64,000 bases of DNA from Clostridiales bacterium (GTDB lineage: Bacteria; Bacillota; Clostridia; Lachnospirales; JAQSXR01): contig JAQSXR010000021.1 in NCBI GenBank assembly GCA_029256575.1, positions 17,125 to 81,124 of the forward strand, given 5' to 3'. The position numbers and the translations under genes are program-made. Under the pieces are notes generated by a model, which worked only from the letters and a program-made list of their open reading frames with translations, searched no databases and was not told the DNA's origin. Below are positions 9,235-18,907 of this stretch, one piece after another. The stretch's first letter is position 1, and every line of letters begins with the position of its first letter.

Positions 9235-10038
9235 ATGGATAAGCCAATTGGTGTTTTTGACTCAGGAGTAGGGGGACTTACTGTTGCTAAAGAAATAATG
9301 AAACTACTACCGAATGAAAAAGTAGTTTATTTTGGAGATACGGCTAGGGTTCCTTATGGAAGTAAATCTAAGGAAACAGTAGTAAGGTATGCAAGGCAAA
9401 TTATTCGTTTTTTGCTAACAAAGGATGTCAAAGCAATCGTAATTGCTTGTAATACAGCATGTGCATTAGCTTTAGATACCGTAAAAGATGAATTTGATAT
9501 ACCGATTATTGGAGTAGTAAAGCCGGGTGTAGAGATGGCTTTACGCGTAACGAAGAATAAAAGCATTGGTATAATAGGTACAGAAGGAACAATTAAGAGC
9601 GAAACGTATACAAAGTTAATTCATAAAGTTGATAGTGGCATTCAAGTAACAGGTAAAGCATGTCCACTTTTTGTACCACTCGTAGAAGAGGGATTATTAA
9701 AAGATAGCATAACACGAGAAGTGGCAAGTAGATATCTTAGCGTTTTAAAAGAACAGAATATAGACTCATTAGTGTTAGGTTGCACACACTATCCACTTAT
9801 TACGAATATTTTACAAGAGGTAATGGGGGACAAAGTAACCCTTGTTAATCCTGCAATCGAGACCGCAAAAGAATTATCACAGCTACTAGATGAAAAAGGA
9901 ATCAAGAGCCTCAAACTAAATGAACTTGGACATGAGTTTTTTGTTAGCGATAGGGAAGAAAAATTTGAAGAATTTGCAAAACTTATATTAAAATATAAAA
10001 TGATGCCAGTTTCTCATGTAAACATAGAAGATTATTAG
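9235..10038 (+). CDS. murI: Glutamate racemase
   Basis: 267 aa. It opens with PIGVFDSGVGGLTVAKEIMK and carries both catalytic cysteines: ACNTACALA (about residue 73) and LGCTHYPLI (about residue 184). It supplies D-glutamate for peptidoglycan in the cytoplasm. ATG at 9235 follows GGGAGGAAATGCT, directly behind ddl. A DUF1934 gene follows after 14 bp, making a three-gene envelope-related run. Confidence 0.95.
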   Translation: MDKPIGVFDSGVGGLTVAKEIMKLLPNEKVVYFGDTARVPYGSKSKETVVRYARQIIRFLLTKDVKAIVIACNTACALALDTVKDEFDIPIIGVVKPGVEMALRVTKNKSIGIIGTEGTIKSETYTKLIHKVDSGIQVTGKACPLFVPLVEEGLLKDSITREVASRYLSVLKEQNIDSLVLGCTHYPLITNILQEVMGDKVTLVNPAIETAKELSQLLDEKGIKSLKLNELGHEFFVSDREEKFEEFAKLILKYKMMPVSHVNIEDY

Positions 10039-10052
10039 GCGGTGAGTATAGA

Positions 10053-10463
10053 ATGGATGATGTTACAGTAACGGTTACTGGTAGGCAAATTGATTTGGAT
10101 CCAACCCCGGTGGTTGTAGTTGCTAGGGGTAAATATAGATTAGAAAATGATATATATTATGTTGAATATACAGAAACAGAAACTGAAAGTGGTAACATTA
10201 TTATTAACAAGATTGTTGCAAATATGAATAAAGTAATCATTAACCGCTCTGGGGCTATTAACTCTATTCTGCAATTTGAGACACAAAGGAAAAACGCGGT
10301 TGAATATGAAACGCAATATGGAGTACTTTCAATGGATATAATAACGAAGGATATCAATATATCGGTTGTTGGAAATCAAATTAATATTGTTGTGGATTAC
10401 TACTTTGAAATGAATGGAGAGCATGTATCTAGAAACTCTTTATCAATTGAGATAAATCAGTAA
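10053..10463 (+). CDS. DUF1934 protein (YwiB-like beta-barrel)
   Basis: 136 aa, mostly beta strands, without signal peptide or membrane helix. It contains VTGRQIDLDPTPVVVVARGKY and YYFEMNGEHVSRNSLSIEI, the opening and end of the DUF1934/YwiB family, whose predicted fold is a small calycin-like barrel. The function is not known. It follows murI closely and precedes galU by 32 bp. Confidence 0.8.
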   Translation: MDDVTVTVTGRQIDLDPTPVVVVARGKYRLENDIYYVEYTETETESGNIIINKIVANMNKVIINRSGAINSILQFETQRKNAVEYETQYGVLSMDIITKDINISVVGNQINIVVDYYFEMNGEHVSRNSLSIEINQ

Positions 10464-10495
10464 TTTAATCAAAGCATTAATGAGAGGAAAAGTAT

Positions 10496-11404
10496 ATGAA
10501 AAAAGTTAAAAAAGCGATAATACCTGCAGCGGGGTTGGGGACAAGATTCCTACCTGCAACAAAATCACAACCGAAAGAAATGCTTCCTATTGTGGATAAA
10601 CCAACGATACAATACATTGTAGAAGAGGCAATAGCCTCTGGAATAGAAGATATTATTATAGTAACCGGTAGAAATAAGAGGTCAATAGAAGACCATTTTG
10701 ATAAATCAATTGAACTTGAATTAGAACTTGAAAGAAAAGGCGAAATTGAGTTATTGGAGATTGCGAGATCAGTATCTGAAATAGCAAATGTACAGTACAT
10801 TCGTCAAAAGGAGCCAAAAGGACTCGGTCATGCAATACTAATGTGTAAATCAATGGTAGGAAACGAACCATTTGCTGTATTACTAGGAGATGATTTAGTT
10901 GTATCTAAGACTCCTTGTCTTAAGCAACTAATTGATATATTTGAAGAACAACAAGCTACCATATTAGGTGTCCAAGAAGTGGAAAAGTCACAAGTATCTA
11001 AGTATGGTATAATAGAGTGCAAAGATGTAAGTAAAGTAATGAGTGAAGTAATTGATTTAGTGGAGAAACCATGTACACAACATGCTCCATCAAATATAGC
11101 AATTTTAGGAAGATACATAATAACTCCAAGAATTTTTGAGTTTTTAGAAAATCAAGAAGCTGGGGCAAAGAATGAAATACAATTAACAGATTCATTAAAA
11201 AGACTGAGTGAAGTAGAACGAATATTCTCTTATAAATTCACGGGAAAAAGATATGATGTTGGCAATAAACAGGGCTTTCTAGAAGCAAATATAGAATTTG
11301 CACTAAGAAGAAAAGACTTAAGAGATGATTTGCTTGAATACTTAAATAGACTAATGAAAGATCTTGATGGAACATTATCGATTGATAATAATAGTATTAT
11401 TTAA
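10496..11404 (+). CDS. galU: UTP--glucose-1-phosphate uridylyltransferase
   Basis: 302 aa. The nucleotidyltransferase signature KKAIIPAAGLGTRFLPATKS and PKEMLPIVDKPTIQYIVEEAIASGI are visible at residues 6-50, with the QKEPKGLGHAI and VLLGDDLV motifs following. It makes UDP-glucose for surface glycans and glycolipids. Start: ATG after GAGAGGAAA. A good terminator follows, so this is the end of the ddl-murI-DUF1934-galU run. Confidence 0.95.
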   Translation: MKKVKKAIIPAAGLGTRFLPATKSQPKEMLPIVDKPTIQYIVEEAIASGIEDIIIVTGRNKRSIEDHFDKSIELELELERKGEIELLEIARSVSEIANVQYIRQKEPKGLGHAILMCKSMVGNEPFAVLLGDDLVVSKTPCLKQLIDIFEEQQATILGVQEVEKSQVSKYGIIECKDVSKVMSEVIDLVEKPCTQHAPSNIAILGRYIITPRIFEFLENQEAGAKNEIQLTDSLKRLSEVERIFSYKFTGKRYDVGNKQGFLEANIEFALRRKDLRDDLLEYLNRLMKDLDGTLSIDNNSII

Positions 11405-11440
11405 AGGCGATGCGAAATATAAGATAGTAAGACATAAGGT

Positions 11441-11486
11441 GACCACTGGAAAAGATCTACTTTTTCAGTGGTCTCAACAATTTTTT
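11441..11486 (+). terminator. Intrinsic terminator after galU
   Basis: GACCACTGGAAAAG pairs with CTTTTTCAGTGGTC (11460-11473), followed by AACAATTTTTT. Confidence 0.85.
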
Positions 11487-11587
11487 AGTATTATATCTAT
11501 TGTAAATACCCGTTTGTGTCGAAATTATTAGAAAGAGATAAGTTTGCAAAACTGTAGATTCTATGAAATTGTGGGAGGGTTATACGA

Positions 11588-11773
11588 ATGAATAAGAAAA
11601 TAATTGCAGCTATTACAGCAGTGTCTGTAATGACGTATATAATACAGCCATATTCACCAATAAAAGTACAAGCAGCAGATAGTGTAGTGAATGTTTATAA
11701 AGGGGATATTAATGCATCTGAGATAATTGGTAATTCAAAATATACCGATGTAACGAAAACAAATTGGGCTTAA
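11588..11773 (+). pseudogene. N-terminal fragment of an S-layer-homology protein (signal peptide, start of SLH 1)
   Basis: The 61 residues comprise a signal peptide (IIAAITAVSVMTYIIQPYSPIKVQA) and the opening of an SLH domain (SKYTDVTKTNWA), then TAA. ATG follows GGGAGGG at the normal distance. The next ORF, one frame back, continues with the closing part of an SLH domain (LTKDQALAFVVRI). The two frames belong to one ancestral gene, with roughly 25-30 codons of SLH 1 missing at the junction. See the matching finding for the proposed deletion. Confidence 0.75.
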
Positions 11774-14478
11774 CGAAAGACCAGGCGTTGGCATTCGTTG
11801 TAAGAATTGTTGCTTCTGAAGAACAAGCGGAATTAGAAGCAGAAGCTATTGAACTTGCAAATACCTATGGTGAAGGGGTAACAGATTATTGGGCAAGAGG
11901 ATATTTAAAAATAGCAGCAGATTTAGGGTTGATCACGCAAGCCGAACTAGTGGATGCTTTTACAGATCCAGCGTATGATGAAGAAGGAAATCCGATTGAA
12001 CAAGATATAAGCTTTTATAGAGATAGCAATGCAACAAGAGAACAAGTAGCAGAATGGGTTGTGAAGGCAATTAGTCAGGTTAGACCTGATTTAATACAAC
12101 CGCTATACTCACAACAGGCTATTTACCAGTATACAGATAATAAAAATATTACACCAATAAGAATTCCATATGTAGAAGCGGCTATTCTAAACAAACTATT
12201 AGTTGGGAACAATAATCTAATTCGACCAAAAGATGCGCTCACAAGAGCAGAGATGCTTCAAATTCTAAAAAATGCAGACAATATATTATATAGCACAAGA
12301 GGATTGGTTAGAAAATCAGGAGTAGTAGAAAGATTAATTGACGATTCAACTCTATCAGGGACAGATAAGTTCATAAGAAAAGTGCAAATTAGAAATGCTG
12401 AGGGCTTGTTAGAAAATATAGAATTTGAATATACAAAAAATGAATATGATCTTAGCAAACAATATGATATACCAACTTTTTATAAAGGTGAGAATACAAG
12501 TCTTATGTCTGCCAAGGTTGGTGATTCAATTGAATATATTGTTGATGATATGACTAAGATAGCAAAGTATGCTTATATTAAAGGGGCTGCACAGGTAACA
12601 GAAGTAAAAGGAATATTACAACCACTAAATGATCTTGCGAGTGGAAAAATAACAATTAAAACAGATAAAGAACAGTATTTTACATATACACTTTCAAAAT
12701 CAGAATATATACCAGAGTTGAATCAATTAAAGATAGATACGATCTTTTATAATAAAGATAAAGTGCCAGTAGGTAACTATTTCAAATTATCATTACTAAA
12801 TGATATCGTGGTAGGAATAGATCCATACGCTACAGTCCCTATTAATGAATTTGGTGGTATCGTAAAAGATATTGATACAGAGTTAGGATATATAGAAATT
12901 ATTAATTTGGAAAACAACAAAGAAATTACTAAGTTATTTTATGCCAAATCAGTTATTGTTGAGAAACAAAATTACTATAATTCGGAGGATTCAGTTGGCT
13001 ATTTCGATGAAGTATTCGATGTTAACCTTGATGATGAACGAGATGCAGATATAAATGATATTGAAGTTGGAGATATAGCTTACATCAAAATGTCAGAAGA
13101 TGGACAAACAGTTACACATATAAGTGCAAAGACAAACTACACAATGAAATATGGTAAAATACTATCGATTGACTACGAAGGAGAAGATGATTATAGCATA
13201 AGAGTTGGGCTAGATGACGGAAGAACAACATACTATAACATCAATTCACTTATACCAGTTCGAAAAAATAATGTTGGAGTGCCAGTAGCAACGATTAAGC
13301 AAGGAGACTGGGTTAAACTACTCATTAACCAAGCAATTCTTGATGAAGGGCATGTTGAAGAGAGTGTAAAGCAGATAGTCCTAGATACTTATAATAGTGA
13401 AATAACAAATATCTATAAGGGGAATCTGGGCATCTATACAGCATCCCAAAATAATCTAAGCATTCAAAATTGCTATAATCTTGAAAAAACAGGTTGGAGA
13501 AACTATTCCTTTTCTAAAATAATGGAATTAGGAAGCAATATTGATGTATATTACAATAATAGGAAAATCAATCTAAGTGAAGCCATGAAGTTTTATAATG
13601 GAAGTGGATATAACGTGTTCTTAGCCACTGAAAGATATTATGATAGGGAAAAGATTGTAAAGATAAATATAATTGATGCAAGAGATTCCATAATACCAAC
13701 AGATAATGTAATATTTGCGGATGGGAATAGTACTATAAAATTATTGAACTATTCTTCTGAGATAAAAGTAAATAATGGAACAATTGTTGTTCGAAATGGT
13801 AGATTGGTAACTGGAGATAGTATATTAGCACCTGACTACACACAAGTAGTACTAGGTGGAGCTCAAGGGGCGGCGGTTATTAACATAACACAACCTGCGG
13901 TAAATGCATCAATCACAGTTTCAAGAGGTAGAATTAAAGAAATATCAGACTTAACAGGGATGACTGTTAGTTCGCAAGGAATGCTAAAAGGTATGGCTTG
14001 GGTATTCTCTCCAATCGAAAGAGAGTATGATATTAATAGTAGCACAATAATTAAAGATGAAACAGGAATTATAAGCTTAGAAGATTTTAAGACATATGGA
14101 CCTAATACACAATATGATGAAGTGTTTAACATCGTATCAGAAGGAACAACAGCGAAATATGTAATCAAGAGTCCGTATTGCAAAGAAGGTATCAAAGGTA
14201 CCGTATATGAAGTTGATGGAACTACCGTTCGAGTTAAAGATGTAGTTGTATATGATTATATAACAGGTACTTGGAGTAATCTAAGTTTAACAAATAACTA
14301 TGCAGAGATAGAAATTCAAACTAACTCGCTTATTTTAAAGAATAACAAAGATGTAGATGCAAATAACCTTGAAGTTGGAGATCAAATAAGCGTTCTTACA
14401 ACTGTTAATTTAGCATCACAACTTAAATTGGAGCAAAAGAGAAATTTACCAGGGTATATTATCCTTGTGGAAGAATAG
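11764..14478 (+). CDS. Large S-layer-homology surface protein, body of a frameshifted gene
   Basis: The 904-residue reading begins inside SLH domain 1 (GLTKDQALAFVVRI) and holds two more SLH-like units up to about residue 180 (WARGYLKIAADLGLI..., IPYVEAAILNKLLVGNN...LTRAEMLQILKNAD). After these come long beta-rich repeats with alternating valine/threonine and DI..GD-type motifs, as in large clostridial surface proteins. SLH domains bind secondary wall polymers. Only a TTG without a ribosome binding site is available at 11764, and there is no signal peptide in this frame, so export needs the upstream fragment. Stop is 12 bp before the next SLH gene. Confidence 0.75.
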   Translation: MGLTKDQALAFVVRIVASEEQAELEAEAIELANTYGEGVTDYWARGYLKIAADLGLITQAELVDAFTDPAYDEEGNPIEQDISFYRDSNATREQVAEWVVKAISQVRPDLIQPLYSQQAIYQYTDNKNITPIRIPYVEAAILNKLLVGNNNLIRPKDALTRAEMLQILKNADNILYSTRGLVRKSGVVERLIDDSTLSGTDKFIRKVQIRNAEGLLENIEFEYTKNEYDLSKQYDIPTFYKGENTSLMSAKVGDSIEYIVDDMTKIAKYAYIKGAAQVTEVKGILQPLNDLASGKITIKTDKEQYFTYTLSKSEYIPELNQLKIDTIFYNKDKVPVGNYFKLSLLNDIVVGIDPYATVPINEFGGIVKDIDTELGYIEIINLENNKEITKLFYAKSVIVEKQNYYNSEDSVGYFDEVFDVNLDDERDADINDIEVGDIAYIKMSEDGQTVTHISAKTNYTMKYGKILSIDYEGEDDYSIRVGLDDGRTTYYNINSLIPVRKNNVGVPVATIKQGDWVKLLINQAILDEGHVEESVKQIVLDTYNSEITNIYKGNLGIYTASQNNLSIQNCYNLEKTGWRNYSFSKIMELGSNIDVYYNNRKINLSEAMKFYNGSGYNVFLATERYYDREKIVKINIIDARDSIIPTDNVIFADGNSTIKLLNYSSEIKVNNGTIVVRNGRLVTGDSILAPDYTQVVLGGAQGAAVINITQPAVNASITVSRGRIKEISDLTGMTVSSQGMLKGMAWVFSPIEREYDINSSTIIKDETGIISLEDFKTYGPNTQYDEVFNIVSEGTTAKYVIKSPYCKEGIKGTVYEVDGTTVRVKDVVVYDYITGTWSNLSLTNNYAEIEIQTNSLILKNNKDVDANNLEVGDQISVLTTVNLASQLKLEQKRNLPGYIILVEE

Positions 14479-14490
14479 GGGTTCGTGCAT

Positions 14491-16005
14491 ATGAAAAGAA
14501 GAATGCTTGTTATAATACTTTGTATATTTATGATTTGCAATACTTTAGCAGTATATGCAGATGAAGGCGAAATGGGGCCTTTTGGTGGGATAACGGAAGG
14601 AACGAATCTTCCTACGATGATGGAATATAACTTCACTACAAATTCAACATCGACGACAAAAGCAATTCCTTTTAATGAATATAAAGAAATTATCTTTATT
14701 GGAGGGACACCTGTTGAAGTAAGTGGAACAATGAAACTCACAAAGGGAGATTCTAAAGTTCGTACTAGTCAAAATGGAACGTATACAGAGAAGTATCTGA
14801 TTTCAGCAAAGAGCAAGGATGGAACAGTACTATTAAACAGAACATTAGATCTTATTGTTTCGTATGAGAATAATGGAACGGTAATAAAAAGAGATGGTAA
14901 AAAGAGCAAATGGGAAGAAACTATTACGGTTAATGGAATAACCTATACATTAAACCAATTAGAATCGAATTTTTATAAAACATCAACAGAAAATATAAAA
15001 CCGGGAGTTAGTTACTATCAAACAACAACAACATATGTAGCAATTTATTATAATGGAACAAATAAGCTTGAAGTCAAAGGTGATGGAGAAGTATACGGAT
15101 ATAAGCAACCTTGGTCAAAGTTAGAAACTCAGAAATTAACGTTACACATTAACAATCAAGAATCAACCAAACCATGGCAAATGACGGTGGTAGTTAAACC
15201 TACACTAAATGCTGAAAAGAGTATATATTTCCAAAAGACTTCACCTTCTGCAATTAGTTTTGATGGGACCTATAATCAAAGACTTGAAAGAGAAGCAACA
15301 ATAAAGTATGAAATACAAACAGATCACCCGAATCTTGATGAAGATTTATTGGTGGGAGGCATATCGAATAAACCACTTAGTCCTATTGAATCACTTGGTG
15401 TAATTCCAGCTGGATTAGATTTTCTTATCGGGCATTGGGCAGAGGGTGACGTAAGGCAATTGTATAGCTTAGGTATAATGACTGAAACGCCAAGTAGAAA
15501 TATGCTTTATCAATTAACAACACGAGGCGAGTTTGTAAAGCAACTTTGTCTGGGATTAAAGATTGACGTAGATGCATATGATGATTTAAAGGGAACGAAA
15601 CCACAGATATTTAGGGATGTAGACTATAAAAACCCATACTATAAATATGTAATGGCTGCATATCAAACAGGTATTAGTGTGGGAGTAGGTAAGGAAAATA
15701 AATTTGGTGTCGATAATCCAATAACTAGACAAGAAGCATTTGCTTTATTGGTTCGAACAATTGGTCTAGAAAGACTTGGAATAGGAAGTGCACCAAGAAC
15801 TCCATTTATCGATGATTCAAAAATAGATTCATGGGCTAGGAAAGAAATTGCAGCAGCTTATATGTTAAACATTGTAGCAGGAAATGAAAAAAATGAATTA
15901 AAACCGAAAGCGAACATAGGAAAAATGGAAACAGCTGCAATTATCAATAGAATGCTTAGGTATTTAAGGTCGGATATTGCTACCGATTATATCAACATGG
16001 AATAA
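14491..16005 (+). CDS. S-layer-homology domain surface protein
   Basis: 504 aa from ATG 14491 (the track's GTG at 14485 lies too close to the GGGG ribosome binding site). A signal peptide (RRMLVIILCIFMICNTLAVYA) is followed by a beta-rich region rich in T, N and K (about 30-295). Three SLH units fill the C terminus from about residue 315 (GHWAEGDVRQLYSLGIMTE, FRDVDYKNPYYKYVMAAYQTGIS, DDSKIDSWARKEIAAAYMLNIV). It is predicted to be secreted and held on secondary wall polymer. It lies 12 bp behind the large SLH gene in the same operon. Confidence 0.85.
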   Translation: MKRRMLVIILCIFMICNTLAVYADEGEMGPFGGITEGTNLPTMMEYNFTTNSTSTTKAIPFNEYKEIIFIGGTPVEVSGTMKLTKGDSKVRTSQNGTYTEKYLISAKSKDGTVLLNRTLDLIVSYENNGTVIKRDGKKSKWEETITVNGITYTLNQLESNFYKTSTENIKPGVSYYQTTTTYVAIYYNGTNKLEVKGDGEVYGYKQPWSKLETQKLTLHINNQESTKPWQMTVVVKPTLNAEKSIYFQKTSPSAISFDGTYNQRLEREATIKYEIQTDHPNLDEDLLVGGISNKPLSPIESLGVIPAGLDFLIGHWAEGDVRQLYSLGIMTETPSRNMLYQLTTRGEFVKQLCLGLKIDVDAYDDLKGTKPQIFRDVDYKNPYYKYVMAAYQTGISVGVGKENKFGVDNPITRQEAFALLVRTIGLERLGIGSAPRTPFIDDSKIDSWARKEIAAAYMLNIVAGNEKNELKPKANIGKMETAAIINRMLRYLRSDIATDYINME

Positions 16006-16073
16006 TACAAGTTTGCAATTCAATCATAATAATGATATAATACAAGATATATTTTCACTAGGAGGAAACAGTT

Positions 16074-16553
16074 ATGCAATGGTGGCAAATAGTTTTAATT
16101 GTTCTTGCTGTATTAGTATTACTTTTAGTTATACTAGGACTTGTAGGAAGAAAGCTTCAAAAAAAGACTAGCCAAAGTCAAGAAATAGTAAATCAGAATA
16201 AACAAACGGTTTCGATGTTGATTATTGACAAGAAGAAATTGAAGATAAAGGAATCTGGATTACCAAAGGCCGTACAAGATCAAATACCTAAATACCTTAG
16301 ATTTAGAAAATTCCCATTAGTAAAGGGAAAAGTTGGACCAAAGATAGCAACATTTTTGTGTGATGAAAGAGTTTATAATGATATTCCTGTAAAGAAGGAA
16401 GTTAAAATTGAAATCGCAGGAATGTATATCGTTGGAATCAAGAGTGGCAAAATAGCACACCCAGTTGATCCGAAAGTTAAAGCAAGAAAAGAAAAAGCAG
16501 CTGCAAAAGAAGAAGCAAAAGCAGCTAAGAAAACTGCTAAAGCGAATAAGTAG
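16074..16553 (+). CDS. Membrane-anchored protein with basic Lys/Ala tail, unknown function
   Basis: 159 aa: one N-terminal hydrophobic helix (residues 5-26, IVLIVLAVLVLLLVILGLVG), a middle region (35-125) with predicted beta strands, and a strongly basic, Ala-rich C terminus (KARKEKAAAKEEAKAAKKTAKANK). No family is recognised. The tail looks like histone H1-like or low-complexity basic tails and could contact nucleic acid or anionic wall polymer; this is inference. Start: ATG after AGGAGG. It follows the SLH genes and ends before a strong terminator. Confidence 0.7.
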   Translation: MQWWQIVLIVLAVLVLLLVILGLVGRKLQKKTSQSQEIVNQNKQTVSMLIIDKKKLKIKESGLPKAVQDQIPKYLRFRKFPLVKGKVGPKIATFLCDERVYNDIPVKKEVKIEIAGMYIVGIKSGKIAHPVDPKVKARKEKAAAKEEAKAAKKTAKANK

Positions 16554-16637
16554 ATTGTAATGTGATCCACTGTATTGAATAGTAGCAAGCAGACAAAGAA
16601 AATCGCTTTGATGCAGAACATAAATCAAATATTTGAG

Positions 16638-16690
16638 TTCCATATATAATTTCTATATTTTTTATAGAATTTATATATGGAATTTTTGTT
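16638..16690 (+). terminator. Intrinsic terminator, long AT-rich hairpin
   Basis: TTCCATATATAATTTCTATA (16638-16657) pairs with 16663-16682 over about 20 bp with one mismatch region, then TTTTTGTTTT. The interval 16691-16924 after it shows only AT-rich sequence with a TATAAT at about 16857-16862 that may be part of the promoter of the MerR-like gene. Confidence 0.75.
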
Positions 16691-16924
16691 TTATCATTTC
16701 AATACTACATGAATTGATAAGAAAATAATAAAGCATTATATGTGATCTTATCAAAGTATAAAGTTTTAATTAGAAATCGTGTTAAATATGGGGAATAATG
16801 CGAATTATTTCAATAAACAGGCGACATAAAACGTTATGTTATGCAAGATGAATTAGTATAATAAAAGTAAGGACAAGCATATGTGCGGTGATATATATAA
16901 ACCCTACATTAGTATAAATAAGTA

Positions 16925-17120
16925 TTAAATTAATAGAAGTAAATTAATAGAAATAAATTAATAGAAGCAAATTAATAGAAGTAAATTAATAGAAATAAAT
17001 TAATAGAAATAAATTAATAGAATTAAATTAATAGAAGCAAATTAATAGAAGTAAATTAGTAGAAGTAAATTAATAGAGATAAATTAATGAAAGTAAATTA
17101 GTAGAAATAAATTAATAGAA
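16925..17120 (+). repeat. Tandem array of a 14-bp unit, 14 copies, in the leader of the MerR-like gene
   Basis: The unit is NNAAATTAATAGAA with the two N positions drawn from GT, AT, GC and TT. Fourteen adjoining copies fill exactly 196 bp, the last few with single changes (TAGTAGAA, AATAGAG, AATGAAA). The array ends directly at the ribosome binding site ATAAGGGGAG of the downstream GTG-start gene. It has no ORF. Confidence 0.9.
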
Positions 17121-17136
17121 ATAAGGGGAGATTTAG

Positions 17137-17790
17137 GTGAGCGAAGTAAGATATATTATATCAGATGCATCTAGAATGATAGATGTTGAACCACATGTTT
17201 TAAGGTATTGGGAAGACGAATTACAATTAGACATACCAAGAAATGAAATGGGTCATAGGTATTATAGACCTGATGATATTAAAGTTCTTGAAAGTATTAA
17301 GAATTTAAAGAATCAAGGACTACAACTAAAAGCAATAAAGTTAGTAATAGCCAATTCAAATGGCATGGATAACTTTCAATCGATCCAGAGCTTAAAGCTA
17401 GATGATGTAAATAAAGTAAATGAAGAACATCACAATCTAGAATTAAAAGAAGATTTAGACCTTATGACTGATGAAATGAATAAGAATGAAGTTACCATCA
17501 AGCATAATATTTCAAGTTCCATGAATACATATAGTGATAAAGTAGTAATGTTTCAGAATATGATTAGAGATATGCTTGAAGACGTAGTGAGTAAAAGTAA
17601 CGGGGAATTAAATAAAACATTAACATATTCCATAAGTGAAAATGTAATTAAACAGATGGATTACCTTTTAAGAATGAATGAAGAAAAAGAAGATGAACGT
17701 TTTAAGAAATTAGATGAGAGTATAAGAGAAGTTCAAAAGGCGAGAAAAGAACTTGGGAAAAAAAACAGGTTACAAAAGATATTTGGATAA
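17137..17790 (+). CDS. MerR-type DNA-binding protein with coiled-coil tail
   Basis: 217 aa. The N-terminal winged helix (residues 3-75, YIISDASRMIDVEPHVLRYWEDELQLDIPRNEMGHRYYRPDDIKVLESI) is a MerR HTH with the family's RYWE and GHRYY motifs. The rest is acidic, helical and probably coiled coil, ending in a very basic stretch (KKLDESIREVQKARKELGKKNRLQK). This layout resembles chromosome- or membrane-organising MerR relatives such as RacA more than ligand-binding regulators; that is inference. Start: GTG after AAGGGGAG. A 14-bp tandem array occupies its leader. A terminator overlaps the stop codon. Confidence 0.75.
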   Translation: MSEVRYIISDASRMIDVEPHVLRYWEDELQLDIPRNEMGHRYYRPDDIKVLESIKNLKNQGLQLKAIKLVIANSNGMDNFQSIQSLKLDDVNKVNEEHHNLELKEDLDLMTDEMNKNEVTIKHNISSSMNTYSDKVVMFQNMIRDMLEDVVSKSNGELNKTLTYSISENVIKQMDYLLRMNEEKEDERFKKLDESIREVQKARKELGKKNRLQKIFG

Positions 17791-17816
17791 AAAACGCCTA
17801 TCACTAGGCGTTTTTT
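17789..17816. terminator. Bidirectional intrinsic terminator
   Basis: AAAAAACGCCT pairs with AGGCGTTTTTT around ATCACT. A-run and T-run on the two sides suit both the plus-strand MerR-like gene and the convergent ferredoxin gene. Confidence 0.9.
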
Positions 17817-17826
17817 AATATGTTAT

Positions 17827-18024
<198 letters not shown>

Positions 18025-18177
18025 TCAAATATTATTCTAATACATGGACAAGCATATTACAAGTAAAAGTTAAGCTTAATATTTTCCATTATGACTACTA
18101 TAAAAACAAGTATATGAAGTTCTTGATTATATACCATGTGAATGGTAAAATGTACAATAGAAGGCTAAGGTGATAGT

Positions 18178-18888
18178 TTGGAGAATAATAAACCAATGTA
18201 TTTGTTGGTAAAAGATGATTTGATCGAAGACATTAAACAAGGTAGACTAAAAGCTGGTGATAAGTTATTATCGGAAAGCGAACTATGTAAAAAGTATTCT
18301 ATTAGTAGAATGACTGTCAGGCAGGCAATCAATGAACTTGCAATGGAGGGTCTAGCAGAATCAATAAGAGGTAAAGGTACTTTTGTTACGAAATCACAAA
18401 CGACACAGAGAAATTTAAGGTCGTTTACGGATACAGTGAAGAGTCAAGGTGCAATACCAACAACAAAAATTATTGAATTTAGTACCGTACATTCTCTTGG
18501 TATTATAAGTGAGAAACTAGACTTAGATAGTGATGCTAAATATTATAAATTAAAACGGTTAAGATATGCTGATAATGATGCAGTAGCTTTAGAAACAGCA
18601 TATTTGCCACAGGAATATTGTGTCAATTTAGGGAAATATGATTTGACAGAGTCGCTATATGGAATACTAGAAAAAGTGTATAAGTACAAAATCATGAAAA
18701 CCAATTGCACGATTGAAGCATGTATTTCAAACACTCCTATAACAAAGTATTTTGAAAGAACCAAATCCTTTCCTATGTTAAAAGTAACAAGTGTGTTGTA
18801 TACAAATACAGGATTAAAGCTTTTTTACGAAGAAGCGTATTATGATTCGAAACGTTATAAATACCAAGTAGATATTTCAGGAAGATAA
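18178..18888 (+). CDS. GntR-family regulator, HutC subfamily (UTRA domain)
   Basis: 236 aa: an N-terminal winged helix (about residues 5-72; KYSISRMTVRQAINELAMEGLAESIRGKGTFV is the usual GntR core) and a UTRA ligand-binding domain (about 90-232; YYKLKRLRYADNDAVALETAYLP). HutC/UTRA proteins bind sugars or small acids and control nearby transport or catabolic genes; no such target adjoins. Start: TTG at 18178 after AAGGTGATAG. It lies 180 bp beyond the ferredoxin gene, transcribed away from it, with a small unknown gene 20 bp downstream. Confidence 0.88.
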   Translation: MENNKPMYLLVKDDLIEDIKQGRLKAGDKLLSESELCKKYSISRMTVRQAINELAMEGLAESIRGKGTFVTKSQTTQRNLRSFTDTVKSQGAIPTTKIIEFSTVHSLGIISEKLDLDSDAKYYKLKRLRYADNDAVALETAYLPQEYCVNLGKYDLTESLYGILEKVYKYKIMKTNCTIEACISNTPITKYFERTKSFPMLKVTSVLYTNTGLKLFYEEAYYDSKRYKYQVDISGR

Positions 18889-18907
18889 AAGAAAAGAGGA
18901 TATTATT

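Noticed and set aside
11750-11775. Programmed -1 ribosomal frameshift in the S-layer gene
   Set aside because: No in-frame X XXY YYZ heptamer (the reading is acg aaa aca aat) and no downstream stem; the missing SLH residues fit a deletion better.
16925-17120. Possible CRISPR or iteron origin
   Set aside because: Units are only 14 bp, contiguous and low-complexity; no replication gene is present.
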